NCBI RefSeq assembly: GCF_901000735.1
Contig: NC_081543.1
Location: forward strand, 22,277,515 to 22,341,514
Length of the DNA stretch: 64,000 nt
Direction of reading: 5' to 3'
From: Corylus avellana
Lineage: Eukaryota > Streptophyta > Magnoliopsida > Fagales > Betulaceae
Shown: positions 25,131-35,832 of the stretch, piece after piece
How the letters are laid out: every line of letters starts with the position of its first letter
Numbering within the stretch: position 1 is the first letter of the stretch
Position numbers and translations under genes: made by a program
The notes under the pieces: model-generated
What the model saw: the letters and a program-made list of their open reading frames with translations, nothing else
Told to the model about the DNA's origin: nothing
Databases searched by the model: none

Positions 25131-25345
25131 GATAAGGCCAGTTTGGCTAGTCGCAGTTTGTTGAGGTGGCACACCCTCCAAGAGAAGCAATTAAGAAGAT
25201 GTTTTGCATCATTCATCAATTACCTATATCTACCCCCCAACAACTCTCATCTTTACATAGCACTTGAACTATCTCCAAAACATCCCCCCTAATAGTATGA
25301 TATTACGTAATCTCAGGGGCAGCTCAAGCCCTATGCAACTAGGGA
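25131..25345 (-). pseudogene. LINE RNase H relic 2
   Basis: Minus-strand translation gives degenerate pieces such as DVLEIVQVL, LMNDAKHLL and LRLAKLAL, with stops. This resembles the same RNase H tail as the relics at 23697 and 25495. Confidence 0.45.
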
Positions 25346-25494
25346 CCTCAATTAAATAAGGAGAATGCTTCTTTTTTTTTTGTTTGAAAGGAATGTTTGA
25401 ATATTCATTACTTAAACCGGGACTTGCTCAGCGAAAACACAATAGTGAATACAATGAGGATAATTCTCTATCCAGCTATGTTTATTCTCAAAAA

Positions 25495-26272
25495 CTAAAG
25501 ATAGCTTAGCCAGCCAATGGGCACTTCATTTGTCTCCCTTGGGGTATGAACTATCCTCCACTCTTGAATCCTTTGCCGACTCTGTTTTATATCTTGCACC
25601 ACATGACCATATCTACCCCTTTGAAGTTCTTCATTTCTTATTGCCTGGACAACCTCAAGAGCATCCCCCTCGAAAAGCACCTTCCTCAACCCTAGTTGGA
25701 TACTAAATTCCACAGCTTGCCAAGCTGCCAAAGCCTCTACCTATGCTGAGTCATTTCCGATGTGCATGGAATCACTAAGGGTAGCTACAACGTGGCCTGC
25801 ATAGTCCCTCGCAACAACCCTGATGCCCATCTTGACTCTTTGCTTATCAAGGGATGCATCCCAGTTCACCTTAATCCAGCCTTCCGGGGGTTTTGCCCAC
25901 TTTTGAGGTGTTCCTTCAACATTCGGCTTCTTGATATCATTCCCCGCGAGGGGATGATATGCCAATGAGGTTGTCCATTAATCAAAATGGAGTAGGAAAC
26001 CATGCGGACACATGTCATAGTCAAGTGGATCCATTTCGTAGCAAACCCCAATTTCTGCACTATCCTCTCTAAAAACTGCCCCTCCACTCTATTGCATGCC
26101 TTGCTCATGTTCAGCTTAAGCACCATAAATCCATTTTTCCCTTTCATCCTCCCATTCATAGTGTGTAGGCCTCAAAAGCCACGAGAACATTGTCAATAAT
26201 GAAGGCACTCTGAAAAGGAGATATAATGTGTGGCAACATCTTTTTTAGCCTGTTTGCTACCACCTTGGCTAT
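25495..26272 (-). pseudogene. L1-type LINE relic with RT and RNase H joined by a deletion
   Basis: The minus strand from 26272 shows the L1 reverse transcriptase region (AKVVANRLKKMLP, SPFQSAFI, GFMVLKLNMSKACNRV, LINGQPHWHIIPSRG). Near 25950 it passes directly to a linker and RNase H domain (PPEGWIKVNWDASLDKQ, GLRKVLFEGDALEVVQAI, EWRIVHTPRETNE). The YxDD part of the polymerase and the sequence up to the RNase H are deleted. LINEs retrotranspose by target-primed reverse transcription; this copy cannot. Confidence 0.85.
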
Positions 26273-26277
26273 AAGAA

Positions 26278-26427
26278 AAATGCTAAGTGTTCTTTTTTAG
26301 TGTTCTCATGTTCTTAGGTGAATATTATTTTCTAAAAAAAGCAAAAAATAAAATGGCTCTTATTTTTCTCACTAGAGTTTTAGAAAATAATATTCACTTA
26401 GGACAAATAAAACACCTAGTATTATCA
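26278..26427. mobile_element. MITE with inner inverted repeat
   Basis: Internal inverted repeat CTTAGGTGAATATTATTTTC / GAAAATAATATTCACTTAGG with related ends (AAATGCTAAGTGTT... and its rough complement at 26405-26427). About 150 bp, immediately next to the LINE relic. Confidence 0.65.
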
Positions 26428-26429
26428 TT

Positions 26430-27934
26430 AAATAAGGCCACCAACTAATAATTATGAAATAAATATATATTTAAAAAATATATATATATTTTAAGGCTCT
26501 AATAAGGTAAAAAATTAATAAATAGTATCAAACTAATGCCTCTAATTATGGTACTAGTAATTACTTATTTAAAGTCATTATTCATATTGATGGAAAGTCT
26601 CCACATCTAGAAATTTTTGAAAAGTCCATCATGCTTACTCTTTTGAAAGTCCGACATGCATAAATTTTTCCATCATACGTTCATTTTGAATTAGAAAAAT
26701 GATACATGTCACTTTTATAGAGTAGGTTGAAAAAAATTCATCTAACTCAGTTTGAAAAAGAACTTTATCTATATAGATTTGGCTTACCGGATTTGGCCAG
26801 AAGAGCAAATCCTAAAATATCATGTTGATTAAGTTTTTATGAAATAAATCAACGGTCAACTATTTTTGTAGGGTATAGTCACCATCATGCGAGATCATCG
26901 CTTTAATATTCTATCCACTCCATACTAACTTAAATCATTTTTCAAAGATCGTATCTCCGACTTTTTCTACTTATTTATTTTTGTAGTTGCTGACACAATA
27001 ATATTAGATCTACAATTTATTAATATGTAATTGGATTGCCTTAGAATATTTAAACGTCATTATCAGATAATGATATGATCCTGAGAATAACATCTCTTGT
27101 TAATACCCACAAAGATAATGTTGTTAATGCATTATTTATGTCTCACAAGTTTCTTTTCTTTTCTTTTTTTAAAGTGGAGAAATTTGTTACGATAACTGCA
27201 CTAGAGAAAGATTAGCGTCATGAAATGTGCTTTATAAGTATTAAATTACTCCCTTAATATATACTTAAATTAAAGGAAGATAACCTAATACTTGGTGTGT
27301 TTGGTAAATACTTTGTTATGTGAATAGTAATAACTTTGAACTAGCTAGTACGCGTTTTGAGAAGACCCCTTTAAATTTGAAAAACTCTTAATTTCACCTC
27401 CTAAACTTTCAATTTGATGCAATCGACCTACCTCCATCAATTTTTGCCGTTAAACTCTAACGGAAACTACTAAAGAGACAAAATTACTTTTCAATTTTCA
27501 TTTTATTTTTTTAATTTTCAATTTGAAATTAAGAGTAAATTTAGAATTTTATAAAAGTTTCAGTGAAGTTTTCCCTAGTAAAATGTGATTGATGTGATAT
27601 AAAGGTGAAATAAAATTTATTTATTTTTTATGAGAAAAAAATGAATAAAGTTGTTTGATAATAAAAAAAAAAAAAAATTTTGTAGCAGTTTGTTTTCTTG
27701 GGAACCCTTGGATTCTCTGTTAAAAACAATTATTTTTGATAGCTGTTTATTTATGCCTCAAAAATATTGATATAAGCTGCTTGTTTTCTTGTGGTTTATT
27801 TATGGGAGCAAGCCATAGACCGATGACGGATGAGTTATCAGTCATAAAGAAGAATTGTCACCATCGTAAAAGTAGTGAAGAGAATTGCGTTTGGTAGAGC
27901 ACTAATAGCGGAGATGAAAAAGCTAGGAAATTAA
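26430..27934. other. AT-rich non-coding stretch
   Basis: No gene seen on either strand. Contains poly-A tracts and, at about 27345-27600, one arm of the AT-rich fold-back family (GCGTTTTGAGAAGACCCC ... TTGATGCAATCGACC). Confidence 0.5.
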
Positions 27935-28140
27935 TAGGGCTGGCAAAGCGGGTCCGCGGGTCGACCTGTTTACAACCCGCATGTACCAATGACCCGTTTA
28001 GGCAATACCCAAACACGACCCGTTTAATAAACGGGTCGGACCCCCGACATGACACGGGTTTTTTCACGGGTCAACTGACATGACCCGTGAGACCCGTTTA
28101 AAATAACGGGCCATGCTGAGTCGACACGACCCGTTTACCC
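27935..28140. mobile_element. Terminal/subterminal region of the second hAT element
   Basis: Begins TAGGGCTGGCAAAGCGGGTC, followed by a dense array of ACCCGTTTA / ACGGGTC words in both orientations. This is the usual makeup of hAT ends, where transposase binds. It lies downstream of the minus-strand transposase at 28602-30615. Confidence 0.7.
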
Positions 28141-28601
28141 GTTTAATTTAAAAATGATTTTTTTTTTTTTTTTAAAAAAAATAATAATATTTTTAGCAAT
28201 TATCTCTTGAAATTAAACTCCTAGCAAGCTAGCCACACCAAATCACTTAATAGTTATAAGTTAATAGACATAATTGTCTAATCAAATAACAAAAAAAAAA
28301 AAAAAAAAACTACATCATTACAAATTTACAAATACAAATTAGGTTCTCATTTTTGCCACTTGTTATCCACTCTTGAATAGTTGAATGATCCACAAATATG
28401 CTCATTTTAACATGCTCCAAATGAACTTGGAATCTCACAGGAATTGATACTATCTAATATCAGAACATCCTCTTCTTCATTATCTACTGTCATTAAAGCT
28501 TGTTCTATATCAAAAGATAAGAGAAATTAATGTCATTAAAGTAAGATAAAAAATACAAGTAAATGAAAAAAAAATTTAATATGCAAATAACTAATATTAC
28601 C

Positions 28602-30615
28602 TTACTGTCCATATAACCAATCTCTAGTGCAAATTAACGCCTCAACAATATCAGGTTTAAGTGAACTCCTATACTGATCAATCACACGTCCACCAACACT
28701 AAAAGTGGATTCTGAAGCAACAGTCGAAATAGGAATACTCAAAATATCACGAGTCATAGTAGCTACTTCAGGATAACGAAATTCATTTCCTTTCCAAAAT
28801 GAAAGAATGTCAAATGTCGTATTCTTTTCCACATACTTGGGCTCGTCCAAATAAAGTTCTAATTGAGTCTTTTGTGCATCAGAATCGACTCCATCAAATG
28901 CTAGAAATTCCTACATGAACAGAGAGAATATAAACATAAAATTAGTAAGTGGTTATGAGTATATATATAATATACTAAGTTAGTAAGTTACTAATGAGCT
29001 AAAAAACTTATAATATTATTCACCTTTTCTCAATCTGGGTCTTCTTGTAGCCGAACGACTGTGGAGCTTGAAGTTGTAAGAGTACTATACTCCATAAAAA
29101 GTTTGATTAACTTGTTATAAACATTATTATACTCTTCAGAATCAGCTCCATAAATCTTCATATAGTAGTATTTTACAAGCCGAAGCTTGTAACGAGGATC
29201 CAAGACAACTGTAATGGCCAACGCTACACTAAATTCTGACCAATATTTCTCAAATTTGGTGAGCATTTGATTTGCCATTAATCTCTTATACCCATCTTCG
29301 CTCGCAACTTCTTGCCTCAAGTTCACATAAATCAATGCAACTACAGGAAAGTATAAATTGGCTGTGGGATATTTGGTACCAGAAAAAGCACATGTAACAC
29401 GATAAAAGCAGCTTAAGAAAGTACTAATATCAATCACCCTTTCTCACTCAAGTGAACTAGGACAAAACTTATAGTTTTTATCAGTCATCTCCAAATAAGC
29501 AAAAGCACGCCTATAGTGAATAGCACTCTCAAGCATAAGATATGTCGAATTCCATCTGGTTGGCACATCTTGTCTTAACCCCTTGTTATTGTCCAATGAC
29601 ATTTGATTGACAGCATGAAGAAAACTTTGTTTTCTCACTTGTGATCCTCTAAAATACTTAACACTATCTCGAATATTTTGAATAGCATCAGTGATCTCTT
29701 TCAATCCATCTTACACAATCAAATTAAGAATATGGGCACAACAACGCATATGAAACAACTCACCTTCACAAAGAAGGGCTTTTCTCATGTTTAATGTTTG
29801 TTTCCGTTTCTCAACACAGCCATCATTAGTAGAAGCATTATCTAATGTTATAGAGAAAACATTTTTATCAATTCCCCACTCTTGTACCAAACTATCTATC
29901 TTGTCAGCCAAAGATTCACCATTATGTGGTGGGGGCATAAATGAAAAGCTTATCACCATTTTAGATGATACCCAATTTTTGTCAATAAAATGTGCAGTAA
30001 GGCAAATATACCCATCAGTTTTCAAAGAAGTCCACAAATCAGATGTAAAACTAATCCTCCTAGGACAAACAATTAACAAAGACTTAACCTTTTGTTTTTT
30101 CAACATATGCATCTTAACCAATTCAGCCTTAGCAGTATTTCTAGAGATTAATGGTACATCACTACGCAAGTATCTATGCATCTCTCTTACACCATCATAT
30201 TCAACATATGAAAATGGCAAGTCATGCTTAATAATCGTAGCAACCAACAATTCTTTATATCTTTTAGGACAAAATTTTGAGGACTTACTGACAGAGTTCC
30301 TTGATCTCTAGATAGAAGCAATTGCTAAATATCATTATTATTTTTCCTCCCACAAACCTTCATATGCTTCTGTAGATTTCCAGTTCCATGTGAACTGTTA
30401 GCTATATATTTATGATCACAAAACTTGCATTTTGCTCATATCCTTGGGTCATTTGGATCTTTAGAAGGAACTTCATCAAAATGGGTTCAAACTGCTGAGG
30501 TCTTCTTACGCTTCTTCTGGACCCTTTTGTTCGTCATCTGATTCGTATGAACAGAAGGATCTTCTATTGTATTTATTTCAACCACATCATCATCGAATAC
30601 AACCGAATCTTCGTT
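28602..30615 (-). pseudogene. hAT (BED-type) transposase gene with six in-frame stops
   Basis: The frame reads from about 30615 on the minus strand: an acidic N-terminus, a basic KKRKKTS segment, a BED zinc finger (CKFCDHKYI ... HMKVC), the catalytic core (FTSDLWTSLKTDGYI, ITLDNASTNDGCV, MRCCAHILNLIV), an intron (about 29024-28914) and the dimerisation domain (ISTVASESTFSVGGRVIDQY, SSLKPDIVEALICTRDWLYG). No frameshift was seen. In-frame stops lie at 30489-30487, 30438-30436, 30327-30325, 29713-29711, 29446-29444 and 29032-29030. Most replace a conserved Trp (TGA) or Gln (TAA/TAG), so decay has been almost wholly by C-to-T type changes. It is a relative, not a copy, of the hAT gene at 16086-19690. 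Confidence 0.9.
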
Positions 30616-31566
30616 AATCACGTACACACATAATCGTTAGTAAGTTAGTTAAAAATAAGTTCAAGGCTTCAAGTAAGAATCAAACTAGATTTAGTAACGC
30701 TACCACAAAACTAGAATTAAGTAAGCATTCATTCTTTGTCATTCATCAAACACATTATTTGTTGTCAAATTGTGTTTAGCAATTTTAGGCTAAAAACAAC
30801 AATGAAAGCTAAAAACAAAACTTGTATAATTTTTCTACATCAAAATACAGTAAATACTTATTCAAAATCTTAATCTTATGGCATTAACACACAATAGCAT
30901 AAATTATTAGCAATATAAACTAAGCACAATCTATGTGGTTCAAGAAAAATTGTATGAATTGTTTCTCCTAAAGCTCCCAACAACAATAATATTGAGATTC
31001 TAAGACAAGCCAAAACAATGTTGCAGCCTACAATAATAAAAATAATCCAAATTTTAATATCATGAAATCTTAAAAATTAGTTTTAAGTCAAAATGTTAGT
31101 TTTAATCTTTAACAACTAAGCCATACAGATACAACCCACACCAACTAATAACTATTAACTAAGCAGTCTAGGCCATTATTTAATTTAATTTTTTTTCTAA
31201 TTCACTAAGCCACTAACACACACTCACTTGACACTTCACACTTGGGACACTTGGCCACTAAGTTCACACTCCACGCCCACTCCCTCTGCAACATTGAAAC
31301 TTGCAATTTGCAAGACTACAAATTAACAAATTAACAATGCATTTAAGCCACAAAAATATAACAAAAAATATATTGATGAATAAAAAATATATATCTAACA
31401 AACTAACAAATTAACAATTCATTTAAGCCACAAAGACAAAGGACTGAAAGAATTAAAGGAACCTTGAGATAAGACCAAGTGATGTAAACCTGCACAATTA
31501 TTTGTTGACAACTGAGGTGAACAACAAGATTTCGTTCAGATGAACTGCAAGCAGTTCATCTGGTCC

Positions 31567-31671
31567 GAGAGAGAGAGTTTGAGAGAAAAAAAACGTCTTC
31601 TGAGAGAGAGTGACCGGTGAGAGAGAGAGTTTGAGAGGAAAGAAAATGTCTTCTGAGAGAGAGTGACCGGT
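31567..31671. repeat. Tandem duplication (~52 bp x 2), GA-rich
   Basis: Two adjacent units, each ending TCTTCTGAGAGAGAGTGACC followed by GGT. They lie in the GA-rich stretch (CT-rich on the minus strand) upstream of the second hAT gene, probably its leader or promoter. Confidence 0.8.
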
Positions 31672-31999
31672 GAGAGAGAGTCTTCTAACAACAACCACAT
31701 ACCAAGCAAATTCCACAAAATCATGTGCAAACAACAACCATCTACCAAGCCAAGCAAATCCCACAAAATCAGAGCATGAGACTTAAAAGAACAAGAGACT
31801 GAAGAGAGACATACATACTGGATGCGACATCGGCGGAAGAGAGAGAGCGCGGCAGTAGAGGAGATGAGGAGCGGCGGTGGTGTGGCATGGGGCTGCGTGA
31901 GGAATCTGAGGACTGAGGAGTGGAGGAGCGGCGAGAGAGAGAGGCCGGCAGTGGAGGAGCGGCGGTGGCATGGCCGTGGCGTGGGCGTGGGCAGTGGCG

Positions 32000-32165
32000 T
32001 GGCGTGAAGTCCGAAATGTTTGCCACATGCAGTCATCATCACAAGACAAGTGTCGAGAGAGAAATTGTGAAACCATGCTGAAGGACATGTGTAGAGTAGG
32101 TGGCTTCAAAATAGCTGATTGGGCTGGCATGAAATACAAGTGTCAAGGAAAGGGATGAACAATGA
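32000..32165 (-). repeat. Retroelement-derived segment shared (inverted) with 57980-58110
   Basis: The order of words AGACAAGTGTCGAGAGA, CCATGCTGAAGGACA, GGCTTCAAAATA, CTGATTGG and TACAAGTGTCAAGGA recurs in reverse complement at 57980-58110. There it is followed by a TATA-like TATAAATACCCC, suggesting an LTR promoter region. No coding sequence. Confidence 0.6.
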
Positions 32166-32279
32166 CACGTCGGTTTGGGTTCATTTCTTGGGGCTAAGGT
32201 GATTAGGGAATTTTAAGTAAACAATTAAGTATCTATTAGATTTCTAGAAGGCCTCTAATTGGTTAAAAAAAAATCCTAC

Positions 32280-32921
32280 TTTTATATATATATAAAATTA
32301 ATCCTCAATAAATATAATCCTTCTGACTACCACATACCTAAAAATCGTGGTCTACCAGGTTCATCAACCCATCCAAACAATTCCCAAATCACAGGTACTT
32401 TGAGTATTCGACAGCTTGACCTATTAAACTTGGAGAAATTATAAATTTTTCAATTTAAATCCAAATGACACAAAATTTGGCTTGAAATTTTCCTCATTCA
32501 AAGACGCACAACATATCCAAAGATCATAGCAACCCATAACTGTTTGGTACCTCAAAAGCCCCTCGAAATTCGTTGCCTCTGTTTGATTGAAATTCCTGTT
32601 TTGACACTTGCATCTTCTAAAAATCATAGCTCCTTCTACAAGCGTCCAAAAATCATGAAACTACTTTTTAAATCTTCCTTTCTCGTCATTCTATAAGGTC
32701 TTAAAATAGTTTTATTTAAGGTCACTCATTGAATTTTCGCCATCCAATACAATGTGACTTTTCTTTCAATAACCTACTAAAATTCTAACTAGCAATTTTC
32801 CATCATCTTTCATATTAAGCCTATTTACCTAACTTCATATAAATCTTAATAAAATTGCAAATCGTCTTTATCCTTGATATTAAGATCAACTTTCTTCTAG
32901 GTATATATTTCGGGGTATTAC
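32280..32921 (-). mobile_element. Truncated, reversed LTR fragment (same family as solo LTR 47584-50395)
   Basis: On the minus strand it starts at 32921 with TGTAATACCCCGAAATATAT, then ACCTAGAAGAAAGTTGATC, and stays collinear with the first ~650 bp of the LTR at 47584 (for example TTTTAGAAGATGCAAGTGTC). It stops near 32280; the remaining ~2.1 kb of the LTR is absent. Confidence 0.88.
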
Positions 32922-35400
32922 AATAATCAAGTAAGTTTAGCTATCCCTAAATTTATATTTTATGCTTTGTATTTGATATTTTCTGAAAGTTGTGTTTGAT
33001 CAACTATTTGTATTAGATATTTGGGGGGTTTTGCATGTAATGCTTGTGGAAGGGATTTTGTGGAGTATTTAGTTTATGGTATTATTTATTTGAAGTGGGT
33101 CATCTTCTCGTCTTTTTTGAAAGTTGTTTTCTGATAATTTTGTTAAAAGTTGTCATATATTTGGTCATCTTGTCATTGGTAGTCTTTGTTTATTGCTAAA
33201 GTATGGCCCCTTAATTTTGTTTTTGTTTTTCTGATCTAAGTGTGGTCCCCTAGTTGGTGCTTGCGTTTGACACGTGATTAGCAGTATGAATTTTATACAT
33301 TGAATAAAGTGGTCCCTTCCATTACTTTTCATTGTACTTTTCATGTTTGGTTGCTGACTTTAAAAGGCACAAATGTAAATGCATATTGGCAGGTCTGAGT
33401 ATAGGGGTAATGTAGTCCTTTGCTGCTAGTGTATTGGACCAATATGCATTATGTTCCAATAATTAAATATGTTGAGTGTCATTTTTTGATAAATGTTTGT
33501 GTCATATGCTTTTACACCTAAATAGGTGTATTGTATTAATGTTTGTGTCATCTGCTTTTACACCTAAATAGGGGTATTGTATTGAACATTTACAACTTTC
33601 TCATTATATTAGTTTTTAGTGTTTTATTTTGGGGTATTGTATTGCACATTCAAACCTTTCAATGTAATGAATGTTGCAGGATACGTGATGGGTATACATT
33701 TTATGATGTTTGAGGTGCACCATGGAGGTACTTTTAACGGGCAACATAGGTTAACATAGGTGCATCATTGTGGTTATACTGGCCGATCCATTACCCAACA
33801 ACGACTATATAGGTTAACACTATTCTAATTCATTTAATTAAACATGTCAAATTCATCAATTCTAACAAACGAATTTCATGTCAGATTCGTGAGTTGTATC
33901 AAAAGTTGTTAGCCCTTTATGTTGCTTGTCTGTCGAAGTATAAATATAAGATTATTGATGTCAACCATAATCTGACGCGTTTAATTAAACATGTTAGACT
34001 TTTTAACGCTAACCAACTAATTTCGTTAAATTCGTACTAAATTCGTGAGTCATGTTAAAAATTGCCAACTTTAATTTGGAATGGTTTTGCCACCAAATTT
34101 TTTGGAATTGGGTGGTTGAATTACTTCTATGAGCTGATTTAAATGGTTGGACCATCCTTGAAAAAAAGAAATTAATTAATTAATTATTATTATTATTATT
34201 ATTTTTTTATGTCCATCAACATCAACATCATTCGATCATCGCACATACAAATTTCTGGTTCAACCCATTTAAAAAAATTGCAACTATAATTTTTTTCATT
34301 ATGCATAATCACACAAATTAGGCTTTAACTTATTACTAAAGGATTTAGGCATAATGAGAAAAATTAAATTTCTGTGAAAAATTAAATTCTCAAACACATG
34401 TTACCAAATAATTTACATAGGCATAAAAGCCTTTGCTATTATTTTTAGTTGTGCAAGTTGTTTTGATCACTACTTTGCTCCCACATTTGCAAATTGGATA
34501 GCTCAATCCTCATTCGCTTACCTCACCTTCGGAGTTCTCCATCTTTCACCATCGTCACCTCCCCGGTACTAAGTCTCGCTTATGCCCTTTCAGACATCCC
34601 AACATGTGTTGGTGAGACTTTCGTTCTTCGGCTTCGAATGGGTGGAAGCTAGTTCCTCAGCTTTCACTTTTGTTCTTTAGCTTGGTAGTGGGTCTTTAGC
34701 TTCGAGTGGGTCTTCATCTTCATGTGGGTCGTGTTGGACATATAGGGTAGTAAGGGTGAGGGTGAAGATGAGAATGAGGGTATAACGGGTATGAACAAGG
34801 TAAAATAATCGCGTGCAGGTCACATGAGGACGATTCTGTTTGAGGTTAACAATTCAATTTGACGGAGGGGCTCAAATTGATTGCAATTGAAAGTTCAGGG
34901 GTCCAAATTGAAAGGTTTTAAAGTTCGGGGGTATGTCAAATCGCGTGGTAATTCAAAGGTGTAAAGTGAAATTACCGCAAAACTTTTATGAACTTTAACG
35001 TGTTTTGATATGACTCATTCAAAGTTTAAAAACTTTTAATTTTACTCACTTAACTTTTAATCTGATGCAATCTCTCATCAAACGTTAAAACAAACAGTAA
35101 AAAATATGAAATGATCTTTAAATTCCTAAACTTTTATAAAATTTCAAATTAAAAATTTTAAAAAATAAGTCATTAAAAAAAGTTAGAAAATTTTAAAAAT
35201 ATTTAGAAAATGAAAATTAGAGGGTATTTTGGTGTTTTTTATAGCATATATTAAGATTTAAAGTCATATCCTAATAAAAAAGTAGATTCCATCAAATCGA
35301 AAGTAAGAGGAATAAAAATGAAATTTTTTAAACTTTGTGGAATTTTTTCAAAATGCGTGGATATTCCTGAGTCGCTTGTGAAGTTTTCTCATCCATAATA
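32922..35400. other. Non-coding intergenic stretch
   Basis: No gene seen. It contains a tandem duplication of 46 bp (33494-33539 and 33540-33585; unit TGTTTGTGTCATaTGCTTTT...), a (TTA)n tract near 34185-34205 and an AT-rich fold-back element at 34977-35390. Confidence 0.6.
34977..35390. repeat. AT-rich element with ~90-bp imperfect terminal inverted repeats
   Basis: The left arm (AACTTTTATGAACTTTAACG ... TTTTAATCTGATGCAATC) is matched imperfectly by the complement of the right arm (AACTTCACAAGCGACTCAGG ... TTCGATTTGATGGAATC). Long inverted repeats with an AT-rich centre fit a MULE-like MITE. Related pieces occur at 22065 and 27345. No coding capacity. Confidence 0.5.
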
Positions 35401-35754
35401 TCTGTAACTATTATAATCCCTCTTAGTAATTGACCGTCCCATCACAGATCTAAACCCAAGACTCAAATCAGACGGCGGACGACAATTCAAACCTGATCTA
35501 GATCTTCCCAGGTCCGTCAAGATTTCAAATTCAACATTGCTGTTGACCAAACGGAATCACTTCCCTTGTTAAAACATGCTGGCTGTCGCTTTCCGTCGAC
35601 AAGTCAGTCAGGAGCGTTAGCCTCATAAAAACAATCTAAACAGAAGAATAAATAAAATAAAAAATAAAAAAGAAATCGTATTTACCACTTTCGCTACTGC
35701 GGCTGGCCACCCACAGCTACCTAATTGCTTAATTTTTCTTGCTATTGCTCTTTC

Positions 35755-35832
35755 TCTTGATCAATATAAAGCATTCAGATTTGTCGGAAGGCGATCGATC
35801 AGATTCACCGAGAGAGAGAGAGAGAGTTGAGA
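35755..35832 (+). promoter_or_regulatory. Probable core promoter/5' UTR of the LACS gene
   Basis: CAATATAAAG at about 35761-35770 could be a TATA element. A (GA)n tract (35811-35826) then lies directly before the ATG at 35833. (GA)n tracts are common in plant leaders. Placement is inference. Confidence 0.4.

Noticed and set aside
32118..32130. GGGCTGGCA as the other end of the second hAT element
   Set aside because: Orientation and flanks do not match the TAGGGCTGGCAAA end at 27935, and the segment belongs to a repeat shared with 57980-58110.
31498..32158. Overlapping Pro/Arg/Ser-rich frames on both strands
   Set aside because: They come from the GA/CT-rich and GC-rich leader of the second hAT element; several frames are open at once, which reflects composition, not coding.
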